Below are positions 48,572 through 60,720 of a stretch of 64,000 bases of DNA, piece by piece. The notes beneath the pieces are model-generated. The model had not been told where the DNA came from and ran no database searches. It worked only from the letters and a program-made list of their open reading frames with translations. A program made the position numbers and the translations under genes. The number at the start of each line of letters is the position of its first letter. Positions within the stretch are counted from its first letter, which is position 1. Location of the stretch: positions 2,412,970 to 2,476,969 of the forward strand of contig OX393563.1 of NCBI GenBank assembly GCA_947652115.1. Reading direction: 5' to 3'. This DNA comes from Blastomussa wellsi. Taxonomy: Eukaryota > Cnidaria > Anthozoa > Scleractinia > Plerogyridae.

Positions 48572-48860
48572 GTGGGAGGCAGCGTGTCAAGTGGTTAGGG
48601 CATCGGACTTGAAATCTGGAGGCCCTGGGTTCATTAGTTCCCCCCTGACCGCTTGCATGAGTAAATTGTTTCTTGGCTGACTCTAGTTAAGCTCCATGGT
48701 CATCTTGTAAATAACCAACTGGTCTGCCTTCCGCCTGCTGTGATTTTTAAGCTTATGATAATTTGGCATAATTTTATGTGTGTTGTTTCAGTTTCAGTGG
48801 CATGCCTCAGAAGTAGCTTGGTATAGCTTAGTGCATTGACCACTATAATCAAAGGAGCTG
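48572..48860 (+). mobile_element. tRNA-derived SINE, copy 1
   Basis: tRNA-like head with GTGTCAAGTGGTTAGGGC (A box) and CCTGGGTTC (B box), then a body with CTTGTAAATAACCAACTGGT that is shared with the copy at 53.3 kb. Confidence 0.8.
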
Positions 48861-49160
48861 TATAACAGATGACACAACTAGCAATGTTTACACTTTACAG
48901 TAGCCTAAATTTTTGTTTCTTCTATTGTTACCTCTTTGGTGTTTTTCTCATCCTGTAACCTTATTGTTTGGTTTTATAGATTTGAAGTCAATGTTATATA
49001 TTCCTCAGTTGACAGTTTTGACACCTCATGCCTGGTGACACATCAGTACTGACAGTTCCTGTTTACGCATAATTATAGTGCTGCTACTTGTTTTGAATGA
49101 TGCTAGCTCATTACAGGTTGAACCTTCTTTACAATAGGTGTACAGTGTTCCCATAAAATC

Positions 49161-51897
49161 CTAAGATTTGTCTCCATCTTCCGTTTGCCTTCCCTTTTCA
49201 ATTTGATCCAACAAGTCTTGTGCAAGAAACTCCAGTGAATCACTTCCTGACAACCTTTTGACTGATTCCCCCTTTTCTGCCAAGATATCCTCAATGTTTC
49301 TGTGAAATACCAAAAAATGACTTAAACCAATAATTATCCAAATTTATTAATATGTACTGATAATCAACATGTTCGATTTCTTCATTTCTATTTTTGTTTA
49401 AACCCAATCACAGCTTAGCTCGCACAACCATGAGCTGACAAAAATTCACCGACCACACCAATCTGAACAGGTTAGTTTTATTATGACCCTAGCACTGGAA
49501 ATGTCAAATACATTTGATGCACAATAGGGACAAAGTTACAGCATTAAACACATCTTACAGTATGTATATAATATACATATAAAACTAAATAATGTCAATA
49601 AATTCATTCTAATTACGACAGTCTTCAGAGTTCGAGATTTGAAACAACTTAGCAGGTTTTTGGCAGAGAGTAACTGTGAATTTTTTGCTGAAAGGTGCCA
49701 AAGTTTGGGATAAAGTGTTGCATAACGACGCAAATAACATCTTGGGATATATGCCAAGTAAGATCTGAGGATTTTGGTGATACAGTGCATCTAGAATTAT
49801 TTTAGTTTGCGACATTCGTGATTCTTGCTACCTGTGTTTATATATGACAAATATATATTTTTTACAAGAACATAGAGCTGTATCGTATCAGCTCATATCC
49901 CAGTTTCCAGTTTTTCATACAGGCTTTCAAAATTAATTCTCTATGATTTAAAGTGCTACTATGATCAAATTCTTATACCTGTACCTTACTTTTTAAGAGA
50001 ATCATGCAGTGCTTCATGTAAGATTAAAACTGCCGTTTTCCATTTTCAAATATCCATAGTTGTTCCCGCGATATTAAAGTTAAAAAAAAATTGATAAAAT
50101 ATGCAAATTAGAGGACTGATGGCATTATCTACATGTACTCAACACAATTTTATATCAAGTAAATAAATAGGGCTACAGTACATGTATTTCAGTTAGTCTT
50201 CTTGTCTAGAGAGATAATTGAAACTTGACACACTAATAGTTCTACAGGTGATTGGTGCAATTGTAATTAAATCTTGTTTCCGTGGCAACACACTCTTTTC
50301 CAGTCCTCTTGAACCTGTTTTTAGCCAAGAAAAATTAAACCAGGCCAAGGAACCTAAGTAACACGTAAATATGCTTGTGAGATCATACAGATCTGCAGTC
50401 ACTGAGAAATATCAAAATGGATTGCCAAAAATGGCCAAAATAGCCTTCAACATTGGGGAGGTCTGGGAACCTGTATGTTATCTTGGTAACATAATTGCTG
50501 CAGAGCAAGCGAGCAGCAGTTACAATCAGAATGTATCAATACAAAATCGAGATTTGACGGAATGCACTGTGAGGCGACCAGAATTCACTGTGTGGCGACC
50601 AGAATCCACTGCATGGCGACCAGAATGCATTGCGTGATGACCAGAATGCACTGAGAGGTGACCAGAATGCATTATGCTCTGGTGGTGCTTTGCTTTGAGG
50701 TAAACAAGGGTGAACTGTCATCAGCCTTCCTTTTGGTGATCTTTGAAGTTCAGGACCTTTGTGTGAGTGTTAAAGAGACAAAACATGAAGGGCAAACTGC
50801 CATCGGCATTCTTTTTGGTAATCTTCGAAATTCAGGATCTTAAATGGTCGTGTTTTCATGAGCGATTTTTCAAGTTGCTTAGCATGTGACAACCGGAAAT
50901 CTAGTGAGTGGGAATCTTTGAACCGTGAATGTTATGGCAGCAAACAGGTTGATAAACTCAAGTTCAACCGTTAATAAGTTACACTGTAAGCCTGAAAGTA
51001 TGTTTTCCGATATTTTGCCATTTTATGGATACTTGTGCAGCAGCTGCCGTTTGGCGGCCGCCAGTGCGGCTTTGACAAGTTTCATATATTCGCCCCGAAA
51101 TACAGTGCCACAAGCATGTTAAACACTTAAAATTATTGTACTGGTTTTCACACATTTGCACTTAGATCATAAATTGCATGCAATACAAAGTTAAAATAGA
51201 CCGAAATAACTTAAGCAATTTCATATCCTTGGGCTACACTAGTTGTTAATCTCATATTGCATAACTCACCAAGTAGAATTATGATGCAAAGAATCAAACA
51301 TTTCTGATACAAACTGGGTGAGATACAAGCATGTTTTCTTCATAATTATATTTGATTAAAATTTGGTTGAGTCTGTGACATCATCACTTAGCCAAACTTG
51401 AATATTTCTGTAACGAAAAAAGATATTTTAAAAAATAAGGGGCATTTTTCTTCGAATGCAGACTACTTTTAATGCTGAAAATGTCTTAGATCGTAGGCAT
51501 GCGAATTTTTGGGTATTAGTTTTTTGAGATTGTCAAAGACTTGCCTTTTTTCGTTGTAGAACCACCCCAGGTTATCAGCTATAAGATGATTGTTGTTACA
51601 TCCAGGGCATTTGGCGATGACAACTCCTTTATTATAAGCCTGTTTGCTGATAAGTTTTTGTGATCGAGTCGCGCAAACTTTGCATGTGAACACCAAATGG
51701 AACTTTGAGCTCTGCTCGATCGATCCGAGTGGTTTAGAAACATTGTTTGTAGCTTCATCACAAAGGTTACGTCTTAAGCAAAGAAACCGTACAGGTGGAT
51801 ATAAACTGTTTGGGAAGCCAAAAGTACTCCTGATGAGATGATTCCAAGAATTTTGTCTGTAAACAAGACGTGACCCTACACACATGTAAGCCGCCAT
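49161..51897 (-). CDS. DNLZ: DNLZ, mitochondrial Hsp70 escort zinc protein
   Basis: Keeps mitochondrial Hsp70 soluble and active (Zim17/Tim15/HEP family, matrix). Two exons: 51897-51545 and 49299-49161, 163 aa. Residues 1 to about 50 are rich in Arg, Leu and Ser without acids, as in a matrix targeting signal. The DNL zinc finger is complete: FTCKVCATRS, then ISK.AY..GVVIAKCPGC and HLIADNLGWF. The intron is of the GC-AG class: the donor reads AAAAG/GCAAGTC, and this alone restores NEKRNIEDIL across the junction, where human DNLZ also has KRNIEEIL. Reading on past the GC donor gives a 25-residue tail that does not match the family. The start (AAGATGGCGGC) lies 68 bases from the start of PTRH1 on the other strand. 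Confidence 0.92.
49940..50350. repeat. Dispersed repeat in DNLZ intron
   Basis: Inverted relative of the second half of 45430-46090 (shared words include CGTGGCAACACACTCTTTTCC-like and TATGCAAATTAGAGGACTGA-like runs). Confidence 0.65.
50560..50676. repeat. 21-bp tandem repeat
   Basis: Five and a half units of GAATGCACTGTGAGGCGACCA with point differences. Because 21 is a multiple of three, all frames stay open and give heptapeptide repeats on both strands, but the array lies in the DNLZ intron and has no other coding sign. Confidence 0.85.
51200..51480. repeat. Dispersed repeat overlapping the end of DNLZ exon 1 read-through
   Basis: Inverted relative of 45430-45700 (AAATTTTAATCAAATAT and GCTAAGTGATGA words shared). 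Confidence 0.65.
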
Positions 51898-51965
51898 CTT
51901 TAATTGCACAATTCCTTACCGCTGGAAAATGTAGGCTCATGTTCTATTTTTGGCTGCATTTCAAA
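51898..51965. promoter_or_regulatory. Compact bidirectional promoter between DNLZ and PTRH1
   Basis: Only 68 bases separate the two start codons. Each start codon lies in a YY1-like word: AAGATGGCGGC for DNLZ (- strand) and AAAATGGCGGA for PTRH1 (+ strand). YY1 sites overlapping the start codon are typical of divergent housekeeping and mitochondrial genes. No TATA box is seen. Use as a shared promoter is inference. Confidence 0.7.
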
Positions 51966-54900
51966 ATGGCGGAGCAGTTTGGACGTGCATTGCGACTGTT
52001 CTCGGCTAATTCGAGGCTTCTGAGCACATCGAAATCATTCAGACTTATTTGCCATCGAAATATAAGCCAATCTCAAGCCTCTGATGCCAGAAAACTCTGT
52101 GCAATGGTAAGTTAAACTTTGTTTTATCTACTTCAACTTATCCCCAACTTCCCCAAGATACTGCAAGATAGAGTTTACCTGAGTTTACCCATTTAGTTCA
52201 ACAGTGAAAAAGTCGTTGCGAAATGTGTTAAAAACAGTATCACATTAAAACGCCGCTTGAATCATTTTAGTTGAAATAAGTGGACATGTACGTGAAGTCA
52301 CTTTGCTAGCTTTGATTGACCCACCACCCTTTCGAAAATCACAGTGTCCAGGTCTATCCTTGAGCATTCCTAGCAGAAGAAAAGGCCAGGAAAAATAACT
52401 GCTGGATGCATGGCGGTCTATTTAAGATGCAACATTTTGCTGATGGTTACAAATGGCAAAAATTTAGCTGTTGCAATGTTCTGTATGAATGCTTGATTTA
52501 TTCATAGACATACTGTATCTAACATGTGCATTTTGTCAGTACAGCACAAGACGGAAATGTTCTGGGTTTTGTAGATAATATTTAGTCGTCACTGGCAACT
52601 TTTTGTGTCAATAATTTATATAAGTTATAAGTGGACCACATCTTTGCTGTGGTTTCTGTCATGATTTCCTTTGCTCTGACTGTCTTGAGCAGTGTGCACA
52701 GTTATGGTAAGCAAGAATTGCCCTCTGCATCTGTAGGCTATTACAGTCCCGCTCAAATGTAAGTTGACAGTCCCTTGTGTCTCGATCCTCGCATCTTGAA
52801 ACTAAATTCTTGCTTGAAAATTTCGAGAATCGAGTCTCAAGTGTCAAGAAAAAAGTTTTGAGGTTCGAGTTTCAAGCGTAAAAGCTGATGAGCTTGTCGC
52901 TTGACTGACCTCTCAAAATATAAATTGGATAAATCGACTGCAGTTGTGAATGTTGTACCTTATCATCTTAACTTGTGCAATCGTCTAAATTGCCTTTTCT
53001 TCACGATCTCAAATGTAACATTACGTCTAGATCTGCTTGTGGTAGTGAAAGTTCCATTGGCAAAAATACACTTGAACATTTATGTTTAGATTATGTGAAG
53101 GATTCTTTATGTTCTTTTGCCTGATTGATAATATTTTCATGGAAAACATGAAGGACATACATGTTTGAATGAGGGACACTTGGTCCGCGATGCTTTGTGC
53201 AAAGCAAAAAGAATTTGCTTTTGCATGGCGTCTATTTCATGTGTCGGTGCGACATAATCCTCGCTATTGCTGCAGAATGTTTCCTTTGTTTCACTGACAT
53301 TCTTACAAGTATTTTATGTGAAATAATTACAGTTCCCCATACGCATGGCCGAGTGGTTAAGGATGCTGTTGTTGTAATCTGCAGGTCCCTGGTCCAAGCC
53401 CTCCAACCTGCTGCTAGCGGCATTTGTTTCTTGGTAGTCCCAGGATCAAATTCTGGGTCACACCTTGTAAATAGCCAACTGGTTTGCCTCCTGCCATTTG
53501 GGATTTTCAGCTAGTACAGTATGCTGTGAATATTTCAAATGCTTGCTTTCTTTGTTTCATGTGGCATGCCTTGAAACCAGCTTATTTTAGTGCTTAAGAA
53601 TAGCATTTTACATTTTTTACAGATCATTTTATATGGATTTGGTTTTGGTTTCTATACAATGTAGGTTGTAGGTTTGGGTAATTACTGCCTTCCAGACACT
53701 CGGCACAGTGTTGGTATGCTTGTAGTTGACTGCCTGGCAAAACACTTAAGAACCACTTGGCGTTTTAACATGAGATCTATGGGCCACTTGGCTGTGACTA
53801 AAGTGGAAAACCAGCAGATTATACTGTTGAAACCTGTCGTATTAATGAACATAAATGGAAGGAGCATTGCAAGAGCAGGTACATCTATTGGCCAGCCAAT
53901 TTTGAAGCTGGGGTGACGTGACCATTTTTTGCTAGTGATTTTTTATGGGGCTATAACTTAAAGTAAAAGACTACCAGAAGTGGAAAGAGCATATTAAAAG
54001 TGACAGTATGGAAAAGTTTGAGGCCCCTGGCTTTAAAGAGTAAGGTTATATGACAGTTTATATTTTTGGAACATTTTAAAGGATTTCTATGGCAAATGTT
54101 GCTGGAGAGCAAGATCTTGCAAAAATTTTAAAATATCATTCTTTAATCCTCAAGCTTAGCCATTTTGCTCTTTTCGACAAGTATGCTCTTTTCATTTCCT
54201 CACATTCTTGAAGTTATAGCCCATAATTTTACGAAAAGTAGATTATGTACAAAGGGCATATTGAAACTATAACATTCTTTATACAGTACATGTATTTCAT
54301 ACTTGTTGGCATTTGAAAAAAAAAACTTTTTTTTTCAGAAGCCTGTGTGTGGCTTATCAGGTGACAATAATTATTTTTATTGTGAGAGGCACTGTAACCT
54401 TGTAATTGGCGAGTGTGCTTCACTCCAGTTCCAATCCCTGGTCAGGCCTGGCATCCAATCCAGAGGAGTAGTAATATCCAAAGTTACTTAAAATGAATAT
54501 AGTTTTATTATGGTATGCATAACAATGCAAAATTACTATTAATGTTATTATAATAATTATATTTTGCTTTTGAAGCTGCAATGTACAATGTGAACCCATC
54601 CAATGTCATTCTTGTACATGATGACCTTGATAGACCTGTTGGAAAATATAGTTTGAAACATGGAGGAAGTGCTGGGTGAGTGATCGTGTGTTTTTTGTAC
54701 CAAAATAAACAGCTTGCGTAAGCCATCTGCTGTTACTGTCACATTTAGTGCAAGGGGCATTAGACAACGTCAAGGAGATGTACTGTAGAAATCATGAGCT
54801 GTCAGAAAGTGCCCTCTGCTATGTTTAACTTAAAACATTTCTTTTTTGTAATCATTTTTAGCCTAGTTTTATATTTTAGTATATGTACTAGTCTCATATT

Positions 54901-55006
54901 GACTACTATTTATTATGACTCAAATGCTTCTTGTGTTGCAAATTTGAAATGCACAAATAAGAAACACCAATTATTATTCTTAGTCTTATTATTTTTGTTG
55001 TTGTTG

Positions 55007-55041
<35 letters not shown>

Positions 55042-55824
55042 ATTTTATGTCTTAGTGCTTTGACCATACAGCAATCATTTCATTTGACTGTACATGTTAT
55101 TTGATTATAATATTTATCTTTTCAATGTCATATTATTTTTTAGGGGACACAAAGGAGTGAGATCAGCAATTGCATCACTCAGCTCTGATGTAAGATAAGT
55201 TTGTATAAATGTGTTATTTTATAATTTTTTTATGCATTATTGCATTTACAAGTACAGATTTTTATGTGGATTATGTACAAAAAATATGCTGTTAGACATG
55301 TATGTTTACAAGTGTGCATGTATTTACATGGTATACATGTATGTGCATGGGGAAATTTTGATTCTAAAAGTTACAAATAAATCCAAAAAATCACTGTAAA
55401 GTTTTGAAAGTAAGGATCTGCATTACTTTCAGATTGAGCATTAGTTTCTTTCTAGAGTAGCAGTTATTGGGAGATGTACAACATGTAGGTCGATCCATAG
55501 AATAAAAAAAAAACTGTTTTGAAGTCGGTGTTAAGCTGGTATAATATACCTATGATAAGTTACTGTATGTATTTCTTTTAGGCTTTGAAGAGAGTGCGAT
55601 TTGGAATAGGAAGGCCAAATAAACGAAATCATGTGACAGATTATGTCTTAACTAAGTTTGACCCATCTGAGATCCCTGTTGTACAGGACACAGCAGAGCA
55701 ATGCTGTAAGATCCTCTTGGATGAGCTCCAGTTGTTAAGGACCCCAGCTATTGGAATCAAGGACACCAAAAACAGTGAAGGAGACGGTGTTCATTATTGT
55801 ATACAACAACAGTCAGTTATGTAA
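51966..55824 (+). CDS. PTRH1: Peptidyl-tRNA hydrolase, mitochondrial-type
   Basis: Releases tRNA from stalled peptidyl-tRNA. Five phase-compatible exons: 51966-52106, 53665-53878, 54576-54675, 55144-55189, 55582-55824; 247 aa. The first exon encodes about 47 residues rich in Arg and Ser, likely a mitochondrial targeting signal. Family residues seen: VVGLGN (Asn), TRHSVGM (catalytic His), MNINGRS (Asn), VHDDLD (Asp) and KYSLKHGGSAGGHKGVRS. In bacterial Pth the last motif is GGHNG with a tRNA-contacting Asn; here it is Lys. C-terminal VRFGIGRP and YVL.KF are normal. Head to head with DNLZ. The gene looks intact. Confidence 0.93.
53337..53610 (+). mobile_element. tRNA-derived SINE, copy 2
   Basis: The head GCATGGCCGAGTGGTTAAGG is a tRNA Leu/Ser-type A box. 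The body CTTGTAAATAGCCAACTGGT and TGGCATGCCTTGAAACCAGC matches the copy at 48.6 kb. It lies in PTRH1 intron 1. Confidence 0.8.
54997..55040 (+). repeat. (GTT)n(ATT)n microsatellite
   Basis: Trinucleotide run in PTRH1 intron 3. Confidence 0.9.
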
Positions 55825-55831
55825 CAATGAC

Positions 55832-56931
55832 ACCATGGCAGGGTTTTCGTTTAAGGCCGGAGGCCGGACGATTCGTCCGGTTGTTTCCCATTCCACGTCC
55901 GTTACTTTGATACCAATATTTGGGATTTTTATTTTATTTTTTACCATTATAGTTTTTTTGAATTTACGCGGTGAGTAGTAAAAATGGTAATTTTCTCCCA
56001 ACCGCAAGAACTAAAACGTCTCGCGGCTGCCCTTTGCTAATAAGGTCACTAGTTCAGCTTATATTTCCCTTATCCAACGATCAAAATACGACTTTAAAGC
56101 TTTTGAACTTTGAAATAGAAAGAAATGACAGATTGCATCTCAAGACAAACGAAAAAGAAACCACAGGCAATCTCGAAAGTGATCAACTGATCTTTCTAAT
56201 TTGGAGTTCTTCAATGCTCGAGAGACGAAGAACTGATTCCTGAGGGTCTCAATGGAGTTAACCGTTAGCCGTAAAATGGCCAAAAATTTAGACGTTAGGC
56301 GTAAAAATGAAATAATTTTAACCGTTAGCCGTAAAAAATGTTAACCGTTAAAATTCTTAATACAAAAGTAAAGGCCTCGAGAACTTTTTTTGAGTCTGAT
56401 GTGTTGTGCATTTATGTGTTCTGGTAGCGAGAAAAGCCGATCGAAACCGGAAGTGTCGTAAGTGTTCGCATAATTTCCTTGTTTATTTTCCTTTAAGTAA
56501 TTTAAACTCTATCTTATTTTGGTATTCTCAATATTTTCCCCCCTCAGGAAAATATAGTTCACTGGGAGTGTACACACACACACAAAAATACTTTTTTATC
56601 TCAAAATGGTCCAAAGACTTTCAGTATGTTTTACAACAATGGACATTAATAGTTAACTTCTTAAAACAATGGCAATTATTCTTTAACTCCTCCTGTTAAC
56701 CGTAATGGAACAAAATTAACCGTTAGCCGTAAAAAAGCCAAAAAGTTAACCATTAACCGTAAAAGCCACTACCCCATTGAGACCCTCATTCCTGGGTTCC
56801 AGAAACGCTGGAAACGGCGTTCCCGCGTGTTCTATTTTTAAAAATGTTCTGGAAAGGCATGCCATTTCACGTCCGGTGCTTTCACAAATATGTCCGCTAC
56901 TTTAGAAAACTGTTGAAAACCCTGCCATGGT
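55832..56931. mobile_element. Inverted-repeat element just after the PTRH1 stop (outer)
   Basis: ACCATGGCAGGGTTTTC at the left and GAAAACCCTGCCATGGT at the right are exact complements; inner words CATTCCACGTCCG and CACGTCCGGTGC are also related. It starts 8 bases after the stop codon, so the PTRH1 3' end now lies inside or beyond it; an AATAAA follows at 56949. Confidence 0.75.
56242..56787. mobile_element. Inverted-repeat element nested in the previous one (inner)
   Basis: Ends GAGGGTCTCAATGG and CCATTGAGACCCTC are exact complements, flanked by the direct repeat ATTCCT (56236-56241 and 56788-56793). Near both ends the word TTAACCGTTAGCCGTAAAA is repeated several times in direct orientation, an unusual subterminal array. 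Confidence 0.8.
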
Positions 56932-57049
56932 AGTCTAGATCAGTATAAAATAAACCTTATGTACAGTACATTGATTCATTTCCCATGGTAGATTGTTTCT
57001 ACTGTTTAAAACAATTAATTTTATACAAGGTGATTAATAAGTTAGATCC

Positions 57050-57105
57050 CAGGCTCGATTACCAGCCGCTGTTTGGGAATCGGACTCGAGAGAGCGGCAG
57101 AAATA
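57050..57105. repeat. Short dispersed repeat fragment
   Basis: Same family as 6341-6400, with the CTCGAGAGAGCGGC tail that is seen again at 58678. Confidence 0.6.
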
Positions 57106-57615
57106 GAGCCTAGTTAGATCCTTGAATGTATAGTTTACATGTATGTTGTGGGTCAAATGATTTACAGATTATATTTTATACTAACTTATGGTAGGTTTAT
57201 CTGTTTCAACCTGATCATAACGCTTTTTTATGAAAAAATGTCTCAGTTTATTTATTTTAAGTGATCTTAAGAGTAGGCTGGCAATGCAGATGTATTCCCG
57301 GCTGTCAACAGCCTGAAATAGGTTTGTGTTCTCAGGTATTATGAGAGTGTTATCTTCATGCTGAAACAAATGTAACCTGAAACCCTTATTGGCCCAAAGT
57401 CATTTAATTATATTGTTATTATTTAATTTCATATATGCATTATTAAATTATACATGTAAAAAAAAAAAGTTTGGAAGAAGTTCATTCTTGCCTCCAGAGG
57501 CTGCGGTCCTTTTGTTCAGCACCAAGAATCAAGACCTGGCCGCCTCCAACAAGAGACACCTGTGATTCACAGACTCATTGTCAAATCCGACAAAGCTGAT
57601 TGGCAACAAATTACA

Positions 57616-57743
57616 GGCCCCTATTGTTCAAAGGGTGGATAACGCTAGACATTGTATAAATCGCAATCCAGTGGATAAGGGTTGGCAAAACCATTTATCC
57701 AGTGGATAGCGCTATCTCACCTATGGACAAATTATAGGGGCCA
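57616..57743. mobile_element. Small inverted-repeat element
   Basis: GGCCCCTATTGTTC at the left and its relative GACAAATTATAGGGGCC at the right, with GTGGATAACGCTA and GTGGATAGCGCTATC words between. Arms are diverged. Confidence 0.6.
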
Positions 57744-57749
57744 GGGCGA

Positions 57750-60720
57750 TCACTCTACGCATGCTCAAAAATTGCAGCGGCCAGAAATCTCCATCCATCT
57801 AACAACAGCAACAACTTTATTACACGTGGAAAATTTTACAAGTAATAAATTTAAGTAAACTAAAAATGAAAACAGGAAATATTTCACACAACCTGCAGTT
57901 AGCAAGAGCTAATCGAAGAGGGAGGTGAAGTGTAAAAAATTAAACTTGTGGTAACAATAATTTTAAAAAGAGAACAACATTTGATGCCCTATACACGATG
58001 TAATTATTTGCTAAAGTATCTAAGTTGATTAAATGCGTTACATCTATATTGAAGAGCCTGGGTGTCATTGAACTAAAGTGTCGACTTCCACATAATCATT
58101 CTTATCCAAGAGTATCGAACAGAAATCGTCGAATTTATTCCTAATTACGGATTTAGAAGTGGAATAAGGTTCCATACTTTTGTTCCAGTTCTTGAAAATT
58201 TCCAACTTAAAGCTTCTTATTTCTGAAAATAATTACCCCGGTTACCCGGAGCTATGATCCCTAATCGCCACACACATACATACACGCATACAAACTTTAT
58301 TGAAGCTCCCTAAAAAATGCAAATTGACTACTGCAATAGTAATAAATACATTAAAGATAGAAAGGCTTTAGAGGTACTCCCTGTTCAGCTTCAATAAACA
58401 AAACGGATTTTGTTGATAAAATTGAGTGCAGATGATCATTAATAGTAATTCACGACCGGAAATGCGTCGGCTTTGTAGCAGATATTGAAGGAGCAGAAAA
58501 TACGAAAAGAAGGGATGACATGAACTGATTCTGATTAGCCTTATATCTACATAATTTCACCATGACTGAGTTTGACGCCATCACGCGCGCTTGGTAAAAA
58601 ATCGCTCAAACTGTTTACATTCTTTGGTGCTCATCAAATTCGTTTTCACTAACGTTCGGGGAGGAACGAAGACCGGACTCGAGAGAGCGGCGGAAATCCA
58701 GCCTCGGCAGGGTGGCCTCGGTTGAGATAACGGGGAGATAACCGATCTTGGGTCGATCTTCGTATGTAATATTCTCGGCGAACGAAAGGTAACTACTGGA
58801 GCGTACGACTACCGTCTCCACCCAGGTTAGTTACAACAGCTTTCCCGCCAATCCAATTGTTTATGTTTTGGTTGTCACGTGAGAAAAACAGCGTATACTA
58901 ATAGAAGCGAATGAAACTGGCCTGTACGACAGCTCCTTGCTGATAATTCAGTTTCTGACAAATATTGTCGAGGAAAGATGTCCTCATGCTGCTGTGGTCT
59001 AGAAAGGTTAGTACGATCACTATGTACTAGCTCACACTCGAACCAACGGAGGAATCAGTTTCTCCCACTGACCGCCGGGAAAGTCTCAGGTGAGATGAGG
59101 AAATGTGGAGCTAGTAATTGCGTCTGATCGTAAGCGTCCGTAAGCTCTTTCATAAGCTGGCAAGTTTTCATCAAAGTTCCATCAAGAGGCGGCTCAACAA
59201 GCGCCTGCGATCTAATTTTTATGGTTCAGCCACCTATAAATTTTCTATTTATCTATAACAACACTGATCGTGACAAATATGAGTACAGCGTGTTTTAAAC
59301 ATGCGCGTCATTCTGAAAGATTCATATCAATATCATGGCAGAGAAAAATGTTCATACACATTGTTCTTCGATGGCCTTTTTGGGAAAATAAACGGTTGTG
59401 AAATAATTCGAAATGATAAGTATAAAGGTGAGGTCTTTGTAGGGAGGGGAACAAAGGGGTAGAACGACTACATGTAAATGATCCTAAAATTTAAAGCCCA
59501 GTGCATCGAGCAGCGGGAAATATTTCAGATGACGCAAGTCGGAAAATTATGGCGGGAAAATAGAACTAGTTTGACGGACAGGTGTCAAGGAAGACCTTTT
59601 AACGCCCTGGTTCCGGTCGATCGTTTCAGGCCATTATATTGTCATGTCTAAAATAGGTTACGTTAGCGACACGTCATGATGTTGAATAGTATCATAATTA
59701 TACTTCATTTTCCCCTTCCAAAACAAATTTCTTAACCGCTCCAATCTTACGCGCTGAATATGAAATAGTGCCAGGGAACTTTGTTTGTATTCGTGGAGAA
59801 AACATAAAAATATAGCACTTTTCCGCTGTCCTCCACAAAAACACCGGGGGTTCTCCTGTTGTTTACTAAAACCTGACAATCAACGTTTCAGCTCCGGTCC
59901 AGTGCACTGATCATGACGAGCCACAAGTGTTGGAGACGACCTTGGCAGGAGAAGCATACATACACAAGAGAATTACCGGACTACAGCTGAAACGGGTCTA
60001 CATGGTTTATGAATGAAGAAAAGTGAACCAAACGATGATAGATGAAATTCAAGTGGAGACCAATCGTGTGCCATAAACCATTTTCACTGACACGTACTTC
60101 TTTTATACCTTTTTGATATAAATAAAATCGAATTGTTTCAAGTTAGGATCTAAGGAAAATAACATGAGGCCATTAGTCAAGCAGTGAAGTTTGTTAATTT
60201 TGCCAGGTTATTTTCTCCACATTATTAAAAGAAGAAAAATTGGTGCACAGGATTGTTATTTCTCAAAGAATTAAAATATGTAACCAGACTACGGAAATTT
60301 GTTTCTGCGTTTTCTCTACAGACTATGTAGTACATTTATTTTTGAACTGAATTTGAAAATGTTTGATTATGTTTATGGAAAAAACGAAACGATGGTCAGA
60401 GAAATGGAACTGAACAAGTTCATAAATATTCATCCTGGTGTAGCTTATTCCAACGTGACGCAGCATGCCATTACACCAAACACTTCAACAGACATGGGGA
60501 ATCCCGCCGTGTTAATGCCGTTTTACTCGTTTTGTTGCATTTTAACACGGACTTCGTCTTTTGTAGTATTTCTTCTCGCGGCGAGCAAAATTGTGAACAA
60601 AGCCCGTCCTTTTCCATCGTTTTACCATAGTTGGTCAACTTAAGGATAATGGCTCAGATCCGAACGGAGGGAACCAATCAGAAAGCTTGAAAATTTACTA
60701 ACGCAGGATATCGGTTATGC
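57750..60720. other. Intergenic region, no gene recognised
   Basis: Only short frames without motifs; the longest is 114 codons at 60299-60643 (+), hydrophobic toward its end and without family resemblance that I can see. A short repeat with CTCGAGAGAGCGGC lies at 58675-58720. Confidence 0.35.

Noticed and set aside
49103..49294. 63-codon - strand ORF starting near 49294
   Set aside because: Wrong frame; the true DNLZ last exon uses another frame in the same place, confirmed by the family tail NIEDIL.
58615..58821. 68-codon - strand ORF as a gene
   Set aside because: Part of it is translated repeat (the CTCGAGAGAGCGGC family also at 57.08 kb), and no further exons are seen.
60299..60643. 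114-codon + strand ORF as a membrane protein gene
   Set aside because: Hydrophobic content comes from T-rich sequence; no motif, no splice support, no conserved pattern visible.
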